Shown here in pieces: positions 1 to 6,055 of a DNA stretch of 6,904 nt. Position 1 is the stretch's first letter, and each line of letters opens with the position of its first letter. The translations under genes and the position numbers were made by a program. The stretch lies in assembly GCA_963654355.1 (NCBI GenBank), contig CAVKBM010000095.1, forward strand, positions 1 to 6,904, in the 5' to 3' direction. Source of the stretch: UBA1181 sp963654355 (GTDB lineage Bacteria > Bacteroidota > Bacteroidia > Bacteroidales > Paludibacteraceae). The notes below the pieces were generated by a model. That model was not told the DNA's origin. It saw nothing but the letters and a program-made list of their open reading frames with translations, and did no database searches.

Positions 1-278
1 GTGCGGTTCCAGCAGCATCTGTCGCAGCAAGCGCAGCTACAGGTGAGGGCAACGGATTGGCTTCTCCATTAGAGGGTAAATTTTACTTGGTGAAAGAGGC
101 TGGTGCAACCCCTATCAAGGTGGGAGATCAGGTTAAGAAAGGTCAAGTAGTTTGCTACATTGAGGCTATGAAGACTTTCAACGCTATCGCTTCAGAGTGG
201 GATGGTGTTGTTACGGAGATCTGCCAAGGCAGTGGAACATCTGTAGCAGAGGATGATATCATTATGAAGATTAAATAA
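1..278 (+). CDS. Biotin carrier subunit of a Na+-pumping decarboxylase (5' partial)
   Basis: The frame is open from base 3 to the TAA at 276-278, so the gene starts before the window. A TTG at 57 lies inside the protein and is unlikely to be the start, because the upstream codons encode an Ala/Pro/Gly-rich stretch (AVPAASVAASAATGEGNG) typical of the flexible linker before a biotinyl domain. The following ~73 residues form that domain: SPLEGKF, then VGDQVKKGQVV, then the EAMKT biotinylation motif. The biotinylated lysine is the AAG at 171-173, 34 residues from the C-terminus, the usual distance. The biotin arm carries CO2 from the carboxyltransferase subunit to the membrane decarboxylase. The next gene, 8 nt downstream, is that beta subunit, which supports membership of a methylmalonyl-CoA or oxaloacetate decarboxylase complex. 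Which substrate is used cannot be decided here, because the alpha subunit is outside the window. A separate small carrier protein fits the methylmalonyl-CoA type (MmdC-like), which is my preferred reading. Confidence 0.9.
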   Translation, partial: AVPAASVAASAATGEGNGLASPLEGKFYLVKEAGATPIKVGDQVKKGQVVCYIEAMKTFNAIASEWDGVVTEICQGSGTSVAEDDIIMKIK

Positions 279-286
279 TCACGGTT

Positions 287-1525
287 ATGGGAGAAATTTT
301 AAGTAAAATTTACGATATGACAGCGTTGGGAACGTTGATTTCTCAACCGTCGTACATTGTGATGATTGCCCTTGGTTTCTTCTTGTTATACCTTGGTATC
401 AAGAAGGAATTTGAGCCGTTGTTGCTCGTGCCAATCGCATTTGGTGTGCTTATCGCAAACTTTCCTGGTGGTGGTATGGGTGTCCTCGCTACAGATGGTG
501 TCGGTCATTTGATGATCAACGGACAGCCAACAGCGCAGACTGTTTATGAGATGTCTCTTCCGCAGATTGCTCACGATTATGGAATTATGAATTTCTTGTA
601 TTACGCTTTGATCAAGTCTGGTTTACTTCCTCCTATCATCTTCATGGGTGTGGGTGCGTTGACAGACTTCGGACCAATGTTGCGTAACTTGAAATTGGCT
701 ATCTTCGGTGCTGGTGCGCAGTTCGGTATCTTCGCAGTGTTGTTGGTTGCAAGTCAGTTCTTTACAATGCAGGAGGCTGCTTCTCTTGCAATCATCGGTG
801 GTGCTGACGGACCAACCGCTATCTTTACAACATTGAAATTGGCTCCACATTTGTTAGGACCAATAGCTATTGCAGCTTATTCTTACATGGCTTTGGTGCC
901 AGTTATTGTTCCATTGGTAGTGAACTTGACTTGTTCAAAGAAGGAGTTGTCTATCAATATGAAGGAGCAAGACAAGCTCTATCCAAACAAGCAAGAGTTT
1001 AAGAACATGCGTGTTTTGAAGATCCTTTTCCCAATCCTTACAACTACAATTGTTGCTATCATCGTTCCAGATGCTGTATCATTGGTCGGAATGTTGATGT
1101 TTGGTAATTTGATTAAGGAGATTGGGAATAACACTTCACGACTGTTCAATACTGCATCAAACGGTATCATGAATACGGCAACCATCTTCTTAGGACTTTG
1201 CGTTGGTGCAACAATGACGGCAGAATCTTTCTTAAACTTGCAGACTATTGGTATTGTTACTGGAGGCTTCTTCGCATTCGGATTCTCAATTTTCGGAGGC
1301 ATAATGTTAGTGAAAACAGTGAATCTCTTCTCAAAGAAGAAAATCAATCCGTTGGTAGGTGCAACTGGTTTAAGTGCTGTGCCTATGGCGTCGCGCGTTG
1401 CTAATGAGATTGCATTGAAGTATGATCCAAAGAACCATGTTTTGAACTATTGTATGTCAAGTAATGTAGCAGGTGTTATTGGCTCTGCTGTTGCTGCAGG
1501 TATTTTGATTTCATTCTTAGGATAA
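287..1525 (+). CDS. oadB: Na+-translocating decarboxylase beta subunit (OadB/MmdB family)
   Basis: This 412-residue, highly hydrophobic inner-membrane protein decarboxylates carboxybiotin and couples this to Na+ export. Family-typical motifs are intact: IIGGADGPTAIF with D174, Y200 in the helix after it, and INPLVGATGLSAVPMASR containing N354, G358, S363 and R370. The spacings (D to Y 26; N to G, S and R 4, 9 and 16) match the Na+/carboxybiotin residues described for Klebsiella OadB (D203, Y229, N373, G377, S382, R389), so the pump should be functional. Roughly nine or more membrane segments can be seen, with a charged cytoplasmic stretch around residues 217-250. It is slightly shorter than the ~433-residue Klebsiella protein, mainly at the N-terminus. 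The ATG at 287 follows the carrier stop by 8 nt, indicating co-transcription; no Shine-Dalgarno sequence is evident. In Bacteroidota such complexes usually act as methylmalonyl-CoA decarboxylase in propionate formation, which is inference here. Confidence 0.93.
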   Translation: MGEILSKIYDMTALGTLISQPSYIVMIALGFFLLYLGIKKEFEPLLLVPIAFGVLIANFPGGGMGVLATDGVGHLMINGQPTAQTVYEMSLPQIAHDYGIMNFLYYALIKSGLLPPIIFMGVGALTDFGPMLRNLKLAIFGAGAQFGIFAVLLVASQFFTMQEAASLAIIGGADGPTAIFTTLKLAPHLLGPIAIAAYSYMALVPVIVPLVVNLTCSKKELSINMKEQDKLYPNKQEFKNMRVLKILFPILTTTIVAIIVPDAVSLVGMLMFGNLIKEIGNNTSRLFNTASNGIMNTATIFLGLCVGATMTAESFLNLQTIGIVTGGFFAFGFSIFGGIMLVKTVNLFSKKKINPLVGATGLSAVPMASRVANEIALKYDPKNHVLNYCMSSNVAGVIGSAVAAGILISFLG

Positions 1526-1546
1526 TTTAAATTTCCATAATTTTTT

Positions 1547-1583
1547 AAGTCGTAGAACCTTAAGTGGTTCTGCGACTTTTTTT
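1547..1583 (+). terminator. Intrinsic terminator after the decarboxylase operon
   Basis: The arms AAGTCGTAGAACC (1547-1559) and GGTTCTGCGACTT (1566-1578) pair over 13 positions with a single G-T wobble, around a 6-nt loop TTAAGT. A run of seven T follows (1577-1583). It lies 22 nt after the oadB stop codon, so it should end the decarboxylase transcript and separate it from the SDR gene. Confidence 0.9.
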
Positions 1584-1630
1584 GTGAGAATCATAATCAT
1601 TGGATTAGGTGCTTAAGTAATTAATTTTCT

Positions 1631-1639
1631 TAAATTTGT
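1631..1639 (+). promoter_or_regulatory. Bacteroidota-type -7 box upstream of the SDR gene
   Basis: TAAATTTGT fits the Bacteroidota sigma-ABfr -7 consensus TAnnTTTG. It lies after the operon terminator and 20 nt before the ATG at 1660, leaving a short leader. No convincing -33 TTTG is seen at 19-21 nt upstream; TTAG at 1605-1608 is the nearest weak candidate. The box overlaps a TTG at 1636 that could be mistaken for the start codon. Confidence 0.5.
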
Positions 1640-1659
1640 GCGTTTCTAATGTTAATCTT

Positions 1660-2394
1660 ATGAAAGAACTGAAAAATAAATGGGCGTTGATTACGGGCGC
1701 AAATCGCGGTCTGGGTTATCGTATAAGTAAATTTATGGCTCAGCAGGGTGTCAATTTGGTGCTTCATAGTCGTAGCCTCGAACATACAAGAACTGTTTTT
1801 GAAGAGGTTAAGACAATGGGGGTGGAGGCTTATTGTGTTGCGGCAGAACTTTCAAGACCAGATGAAATTAATAGAATGGTTGAAGAAATAAAACAGAATA
1901 AAAAACAAATTGATATTGTCTTTAATAATGCCGCAGTACAAGTGGCATATCGTACGAATTATTTTGAAACCCCAGTATCCGATTTCACAGAAAGTTTTAT
2001 GATTAACGCCATTGCACCGATGATGCTATGTTATGCTTTTTTACCTGATATGAAGAAGCGTGGATTTGGAAGAATTGTTAATACAACGAGTGGAATCCTA
2101 AATGAACCTGAGCAAGCTGGTTATTCGGCAAGCAAGGCTGCTTTAGATAAAGTAACAAGGGATTTAGGTTCTACGGTTGAGGGAACGGATGTAATGATTA
2201 ATTTGGTGGATCCAGGTTGGTGTCGAACGGATTTGGGAGGACCCAAAGCTCCGAATGATCCTGATTCTGCTATTCCAGGTATGGTTTTAGGTGCGTTTGC
2301 TGATGATTGTAAGAGTGGACGTTGGATTTCTGCTCAGGAATATGCTGGTATGTCTCTTGAGGATGCCTTGGTGAAATTTCAAACAATTTTGTAA
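1660..2394 (+). CDS. Short-chain dehydrogenase/reductase (SDR), substrate unknown
   Basis: This 244-residue soluble protein is a classical SDR with a single Rossmann fold. It has the cofactor motif TGANRGLG (residues 12-19), NNAA (89-92), the structural N116, the catalytic S144 in NTTSG, the YSASK motif (Y155, K159), and DPGWCRTDLGG (184-194) in the nicotinamide-binding loop. All four catalytic-tetrad positions (N, S, Y, K) are present. R38 after the second beta strand suggests preference for NADP(H), which is inference. The length is normal for the family. The ATG at 1660 was chosen over an in-frame TTG at 1636, because the TTG lies inside a promoter-like box and adds eight residues before the usual N-terminus. 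The gene stands between two terminated or promoter-separated units, so the context does not reveal a substrate. Candidates include carbonyl, sugar-alcohol or acyl reductases; it does not look diagnostic for FabG. Its last codons carry the putative tgt promoter. Confidence 0.88.
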   Translation: MKELKNKWALITGANRGLGYRISKFMAQQGVNLVLHSRSLEHTRTVFEEVKTMGVEAYCVAAELSRPDEINRMVEEIKQNKKQIDIVFNNAAVQVAYRTNYFETPVSDFTESFMINAIAPMMLCYAFLPDMKKRGFGRIVNTTSGILNEPEQAGYSASKAALDKVTRDLGSTVEGTDVMINLVDPGWCRTDLGGPKAPNDPDSAIPGMVLGAFADDCKSGRWISAQEYAGMSLEDALVKFQTIL

Positions 2395-2400
2395 CTTTGC
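2367..2400 (+). promoter_or_regulatory. Putative tgt promoter overlapping the end of the SDR gene
   Basis: TAACTTTGC at 2392-2400 is a perfect match to the Bacteroidota -7 consensus TAnnTTTGC. CTTG at 2367-2370 (consensus TTTG) lies 21 nt upstream, within the usual spacing. The TAA of the -7 box is also the SDR stop codon. Transcription would begin near 2407, giving a leader of roughly 25 nt that ends in a T-rich stretch before the tgt ATG. No start has been mapped, so this is a motif-based prediction. Confidence 0.6.
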
Positions 2401-2431
2401 GTTCGGCTTTTTCGCCTAATGTTTTTTTGTT

Positions 2432-3562
2432 ATGCTGTTTGACCTTCAATACACTGATCCGAAGAGTAATGCCAGAGCAGGTAAAATCACAACCGACCAT
2501 GGCACGATTGAAACTCCTATATTTATGCCTGTTGGCACTTGTGCAACAGTCAAGGCTGTCCATCAAAGAGAGTTGTTGGACGATGTGCGTGCCCAGATAA
2601 TCTTAGGCAATACCTATCATCTTTATCTTCGTCCAGGTTTGGATATTTTAGAAAAGGCGGGTGGTTTGCATCGTTTCAATGGGTGGAATAAACCTATGCT
2701 TACGGATAGTGGGGGGTTTCAGGTTTTTTCCCTTTCCGAAAACAGGAAACTAACGGAAGAGGGTTGTACTTTCCGCTCGCATATTGATGGCTCGAAGCAT
2801 ATTTTCACTCCAGAAAACAATGTTGACACGCAACGTTCTATTGGTGCTGATATTATTATGGCATTGGATGAATGTACGCCAGGAACGGCAGATTATCAGT
2901 ATGCCAAGCGTTCTTTAGATCGTACGCTTCGTTGGTTGGATCGAGGTTTGAAGCGTTTTGATGAGACAGAACCTAAATATGGATATAGCCAGACTTTCTT
3001 TCCGATTGTGCAAGGTTGTACTTACAGGGATTTGCGTGAACGTGCGGCGGAGTCTGTCGCTAATAAGGGGTGCGATGGTAATGCTATCGGTGGACTTGCC
3101 GTTGGTGAACCTGCAGATGTTATGTATGAAATGATTGAGTTTGTCAATGCCATTTTGCCTAAGGACAAACCTCGCTATTTAATGGGTGTCGGTACACCAA
3201 TCAATATCCTTGAAGGGATTGAGCGAGGTGTTGATATGTTTGATTGTGTCATGCCAACTCGTAATGGTCGTAATGGTCTTCTTTTTACCCGTAATGGCAC
3301 AATGAATATGAAAAATAAGAAATGGGAGGATGATTTTTCTCCATTAGACCCAGAGGGGACATCCTACGTTGATCAGTTCTATACAAAAGCGTACGTTCGC
3401 CATCTATTCTCAGTTGACGAGTTATTAGGTATGCAGATCGCATCTATTCATAATCTTGCTTTCTATCTTTGGTTGGTGGGTGAAGCAAGAAAACAGATTA
3501 TTGCAGGCACTTTTTCTGTATGGAAGGATCGTATGGTGAAAAAATTGGGCGAGAGATTGTAA
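2432..3562 (+). CDS. tgt: tRNA-guanine transglycosylase (bacterial Tgt)
   Basis: This enzyme exchanges G34 in the anticodon of Asp, Asn, His and Tyr tRNAs for the queuosine precursor preQ1. The 376-residue TIM-barrel protein keeps the active site: D92 in TDSGGFQVFS, D146 and C148 in LDECTP, Q194 in IVQGC, GGLAVGE (220-226), and the nucleophile D271 in FDCVMPTRNGRNG. C148 and the GGLAVGE loop are of the bacterial preQ1 type rather than the queuine-using eukaryotic type (numbering by comparison with Zymomonas Tgt: D102, D156, C158, Q203, D280). The odd point is the C-terminal zinc site: where the family has C-x-C-x-x-C after LDPE, this protein has GTSYVD (309-314), so all three cysteines are gone, while the fourth ligand H340 remains at the expected distance. 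My recollection is that Bacteroides Tgt proteins look the same, so this is probably a lineage trait, not damage. A YhhQ-type precursor transporter lies two genes downstream, which suggests salvage. Confidence 0.96.
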   Translation: MLFDLQYTDPKSNARAGKITTDHGTIETPIFMPVGTCATVKAVHQRELLDDVRAQIILGNTYHLYLRPGLDILEKAGGLHRFNGWNKPMLTDSGGFQVFSLSENRKLTEEGCTFRSHIDGSKHIFTPENNVDTQRSIGADIIMALDECTPGTADYQYAKRSLDRTLRWLDRGLKRFDETEPKYGYSQTFFPIVQGCTYRDLRERAAESVANKGCDGNAIGGLAVGEPADVMYEMIEFVNAILPKDKPRYLMGVGTPINILEGIERGVDMFDCVMPTRNGRNGLLFTRNGTMNMKNKKWEDDFSPLDPEGTSYVDQFYTKAYVRHLFSVDELLGMQIASIHNLAFYLWLVGEARKQIIAGTFSVWKDRMVKKLGERL

Positions 3563-3568
3563 ATTTGC
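3560..3568 (+). promoter_or_regulatory. -7 box overlapping the tgt stop codon, upstream of the LptG-like gene
   Basis: TAAATTTGC is a perfect TAnnTTTGC match, and its TAA is the tgt stop codon. It would start transcription near 3575, about 20 nt before the likely GTG start of the next gene. No good -33 TTTG is found at 19-21 nt upstream, so it may be an internal promoter supplementing read-through from tgt, or a chance match. Confidence 0.42.
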
Positions 3569-3593
3569 TTCAAACAATCAAAAATTGTGGATT

Positions 3594-4670
3594 GTGTTTA
3601 AACTAATAGACCGATATATTATAAAAAAGTTTCTTGGAACATTCTTTTTATCTATTGCGTTGATTATCAGCATCGCAGTGGTTTTTGATATAACGGAGAA
3701 ATTGGATGACTTTATGGAGAATCAAGCTCCTCTTAAAGCTATCATTTTCGACTATTATTTGAATTTCATTCCTTATTATGCGAATTTGTTTAGTCCCTTG
3801 TTCACTTTCATTGCGGTGATTTTCTTCACCTCAAAAATGGCTGACAAATCAGAAATCATTGCCATTTTTGCTTCAGGTGTGAAATATAGTAGATTCGTTC
3901 GACCTTATATGGAGGCAGCCGCAGTTATTGCGGTTATAACTTTTATTTTGGGTGGTTTTATCATACCTCCAGCCAATAAAGAACGTATTGACTTTCAAGA
4001 GGTATATGTGAAGAAGAAGAAGAAAGACCAGGCGGTTAAGATTCAAATGAAAGTAACTGAAAACACTATTTTGTTTATTGACTATTATGATAAGCAAGAT
4101 CAAAGTGGAAGACGTGCCTCTATTGATGTTTTTGATGGAAAAACGCTAAAAAAGAGAACTACCGCAGGCTATATCTATTGGTTGGGAGGAGACAAATGGC
4201 GAGTTTGTGACTATATGGTGCGTGAATTTGATGGACTTTATGAGCATGTTTATAAAGGGGGACAAAAGGAGATTCGCCTAAATATTATTCCAGATGATTT
4301 TTTTGTTTTCTCAAGTATGCAGGAACAGATGACGTTGCCTGAATTGAAGGAATATATTGAAAGACAAAAATCTCGTGGAATTGGAAATATTCAAAATTTT
4401 GAAATTGAATATGCAAAGAGATATGCAAATGCTTTCGCTTCGTTTATTCTTACGTTGATTGGCGTTTCTCTTTCCTCTCGTAAAATAAAGGGTGGAATGG
4501 GACTTAATTTAGGTATTGGATTGTTATTGAGTTGTGCGTATATATTGTTTGAATCCGTTTCGTCAACGTTCTCAGTCAATGGATCTTTTCCACCGACTTT
4601 GGCTGTTTGGTTGCCTAACATAGTTTTTTTGTTAATCGGAGTCTACCTGTATCGGCGAGCGCGTCAGTAG
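3594..4670 (+). CDS. lptG: LptF/LptG-family permease (YjgP/YjgQ), LPS export
   Basis: This inner-membrane protein is of the LptF/LptG type, which with LptB2 extracts lipopolysaccharide and feeds it to the periplasmic Lpt bridge. The architecture fits: three N-terminal membrane segments (approximately residues 13-32, 59-81 and 107-127 counting from the GTG), a polar periplasmic domain (about 128-275) as expected for the beta-jellyroll, then three C-terminal membrane segments (about 278-295, 302-322 and 335-354). The family-typical stretch NFIPYYANLFSPLFTFIAV precedes FFTSKMADKSEI in the second segment. No ATG is available at the N-terminus. GTG 3594 gives MFKLIDRYIIKKFLG, a normal N-terminus for the family; TTG 3585 would add three residues and is the alternative. 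The gap from tgt is 31 nt, so co-transcription is likely, although a promoter-like box sits at the tgt stop. A run of five lysines begins the periplasmic domain. Whether this copy plays the LptF or LptG role cannot be told from the sequence alone. Confidence 0.87.
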   Translation: MFKLIDRYIIKKFLGTFFLSIALIISIAVVFDITEKLDDFMENQAPLKAIIFDYYLNFIPYYANLFSPLFTFIAVIFFTSKMADKSEIIAIFASGVKYSRFVRPYMEAAAVIAVITFILGGFIIPPANKERIDFQEVYVKKKKKDQAVKIQMKVTENTILFIDYYDKQDQSGRRASIDVFDGKTLKKRTTAGYIYWLGGDKWRVCDYMVREFDGLYEHVYKGGQKEIRLNIIPDDFFVFSSMQEQMTLPELKEYIERQKSRGIGNIQNFEIEYAKRYANAFASFILTLIGVSLSSRKIKGGMGLNLGIGLLLSCAYILFESVSSTFSVNGSFPPTLAVWLPNIVFLLIGVYLYRRARQ

Positions 4671-4703
4671 AAATGAAATTTTCTAACTTAATTTTATAAT
4701 AAT

Positions 4704-5396
4704 ATGGATTACAAGGTATCGGAAAACCCTTTCAAAAACCGAACATTCGATACGCCTCTGATGGTGGTGACTGGTTTGTTCGTGACTCTTTATCTAGTGT
4801 CTAATTTAATGGCTGTCAAAGTAATAGGCATATTTGATTTGCTTTATTTTGATGCGGGTACTATCACTTTCCCTTTTGCCTATATGTTAGGTGATGTTCT
4901 CACTGAAGTGTGGGGCTATAAGACGTCGCGCAAGGTCATTCTATTGACACTCACTTGCAATATCTTATTGGTCGTATGTACGACGATAGGAGTTTATCTC
5001 CCTTATCCTGACTATATGAATGAAACGGCGGCGGCGTACGAACATATTTTTTCTTGTGTTCCGCGTATTGTACTCGCTTCTTTGGTCGGTTTCCTTTGTG
5101 GGGAACTTTCAAACGCCTATTTTATGGAACGAATAAAAGAATGGACGAAAGGGAAGCATCTTTGGGTTCGTACAATTGGAAGCTCAATGGTTGGTTATGT
5201 GTTTGACTCGTTACCTTTCGTTTTAATAGCATTCTTTGGTGTGGTTCCTGCGGGCGATTTAGTTAAGATGATCCTTTTGCAATATTTCTCAAAATTGGCT
5301 ATAGAGGCTTTGACGGGTACTCCGTTAGCTTATATTGTTATTCATTTTTTGAAAAAGTACTATCAGAAAGAAGATTGTAAAAATGTTATAGTATAG
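4704..5396 (+). CDS. yhhQ: Queuosine precursor transporter (YhhQ/VUT family)
   Basis: This 230-residue integral membrane protein has about six hydrophobic segments (approximately residues 17-39, 50-63, 77-99, 118-138, 158-181 and 186-214). It has the family's conserved polar motifs within or beside membrane segments: SNLMAVK (33-39), GDVLTEVWGY (63-72), GELSNAYFMERIK (133-145), the RTIGSS...FDSLPF region (156-172) and EALTGTPLAY (201-210). E. coli YhhQ takes up preQ0/preQ1, and relatives in some bacteria import queuine; which base is used here is not shown. Finding tgt two genes upstream supports a role in queuosine salvage, because Tgt consumes the imported base. The preceding gene ends 33 nt before the ATG, so it probably belongs to the tgt-lptG transcript. 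That gap is too A/T-rich and featureless for a recognisable preQ1 riboswitch. Older annotations call this family 'vitamin uptake transporter' or DUF165. Confidence 0.9.
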   Translation: MDYKVSENPFKNRTFDTPLMVVTGLFVTLYLVSNLMAVKVIGIFDLLYFDAGTITFPFAYMLGDVLTEVWGYKTSRKVILLTLTCNILLVVCTTIGVYLPYPDYMNETAAAYEHIFSCVPRIVLASLVGFLCGELSNAYFMERIKEWTKGKHLWVRTIGSSMVGYVFDSLPFVLIAFFGVVPAGDLVKMILLQYFSKLAIEALTGTPLAYIVIHFLKKYYQKEDCKNVIV

Positions 5397-5468
5397 CTGT
5401 GGTGAATTCTAATTGAGTTTGTCTGTGATGTCGTAACCTTTAAATGATAAAAAATCATAATTTTATCG

Positions 5469-5477
5469 TAACTTCGC
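5469..5477 (+). promoter_or_regulatory. Possible -7 box upstream of hpt
   Basis: TAACTTCGC matches TAnnTTTGC except for one C, and lies 19 nt before the hpt ATG at the end of a 100-nt intergenic gap, the longest gap between genes on the same strand after the terminator region. No TTTG is seen at the expected -33 position. The gap itself suggests a separate promoter for hpt-adk; this box is the best candidate. Confidence 0.35.
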
Positions 5478-5496
5478 ACTTGTTTTCAATAAAAAG

Positions 5497-6024
5497 ATGA
5501 GAATAAAAGATAAGAACTTTATTGAGTACATATCTCCGGAGGAGATGAACAGGATAGTTTCTCGTATGGCTAATGATGTAAAGAGAGACTATCAAGGAAA
5601 GAATCCTCTCTTTCTTGTAATGCTGAATGGTGCTTTCATTTTTGCGGCAGATTTTTTGCGTGCGATGGACGACTCTTGTGAGGTTCAGTTTGTGAAATAT
5701 GCTTCGTATGAAGGTATGCACTCAACAGGGGTTCTTAAGGCTGTTGTCCCCATTCAAAATGATATAAAAGGTCGCGATGTGATAATTTTAGAAGACATTG
5801 TTGATACTGGAATGACAATGTCTAAAATTTTAGATATGATGAAAGGACTTGAACCTAAATCAGTAGTTGTAGCAAGTCTTTTTTGTAAGCCAGAGGTTCT
5901 ACAAGACAGGGTGAGCATCAAATATTTGGGTATGCCCTTGCCAAACAAGTTCGTTGTTGGATTCGGACTGGATTATGATGGTTTTGGACGAAACCTTCCT
6001 GGTCTTTATGTCTTAGAGGATTGA
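5497..6024 (+). CDS. hpt: Hypoxanthine phosphoribosyltransferase
   Basis: This cytoplasmic purine-salvage enzyme transfers phosphoribose from PRPP to hypoxanthine (usually also guanine), giving IMP or GMP. The 175-residue length is normal for bacterial HPRT. Visible signatures are LNGAFIFAADF (43-53; the PPi-binding loop), FVKYASYEG (65-73; the flexible loop), the PRPP-binding motif VIILEDIVDTGMTM (95-108) with E99, D100 and the presumed catalytic D103, the CKP with K131 before the purine-contact region, and FVVGFGLDYDG (152-162), the purine/Mg2+ site near the C-terminus. The ATG at 5497 starts directly at a normal family N-terminus. It is followed 31 nt later by adk without a terminator, so the two purine genes are probably one transcript. 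Xanthine or guanine preference cannot be judged from these motifs alone. Confidence 0.95.
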   Translation: MRIKDKNFIEYISPEEMNRIVSRMANDVKRDYQGKNPLFLVMLNGAFIFAADFLRAMDDSCEVQFVKYASYEGMHSTGVLKAVVPIQNDIKGRDVIILEDIVDTGMTMSKILDMMKGLEPKSVVVASLFCKPEVLQDRVSIKYLGMPLPNKFVVGFGLDYDGFGRNLPGLYVLED

Positions 6025-6055
6025 TAAAGATAACTAAACGATAATAAGTTTAAAA

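Noticed and set aside
57..59. TTG as a true start of the biotin carrier
   Set aside because: The in-frame upstream codons form a typical Ala/Pro-rich linker, so the gene starts before the window.
979..1347. A 122-codon minus-strand open frame within oadB
   Set aside because: It lies wholly antisense to the strongly conserved beta-subunit gene, has no recognisable motif, and is explained by that gene's codon bias.
1636..1638. TTG as start of the SDR gene
   Set aside because: It lies within a TAAATTTGT promoter-like box and adds eight residues (MCVSNVNL) ahead of the normal N-terminus; ATG 1660 fits better.
2404..2428. Hairpin plus T7 tract just before tgt as a terminator or attenuator
   Set aside because: The stem is only about 3 bp (GGC/GCC), too weak for termination. 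The T-rich stretch is more likely an ordinary A/T-rich leader.
2270..2600. Open frames on both strands across the SDR-tgt junction
   Set aside because: They overlap the conserved C-terminus of the SDR and the N-terminus of tgt, and their translations show no family features.
4671..4703. preQ1 riboswitch upstream of the YhhQ-family gene
   Set aside because: The 33-nt gap is almost entirely A and T, with no GC stem or characteristic C-rich loop, and is too short to hold the known aptamer plus an expression platform.
5444..5464. ATGAT-AAAAA-ATCAT as a terminator for the tgt-lptG-yhhQ unit
   Set aside because: A five-pair A/T-rich stem with a short, interrupted T tract is too weak to call a terminator.
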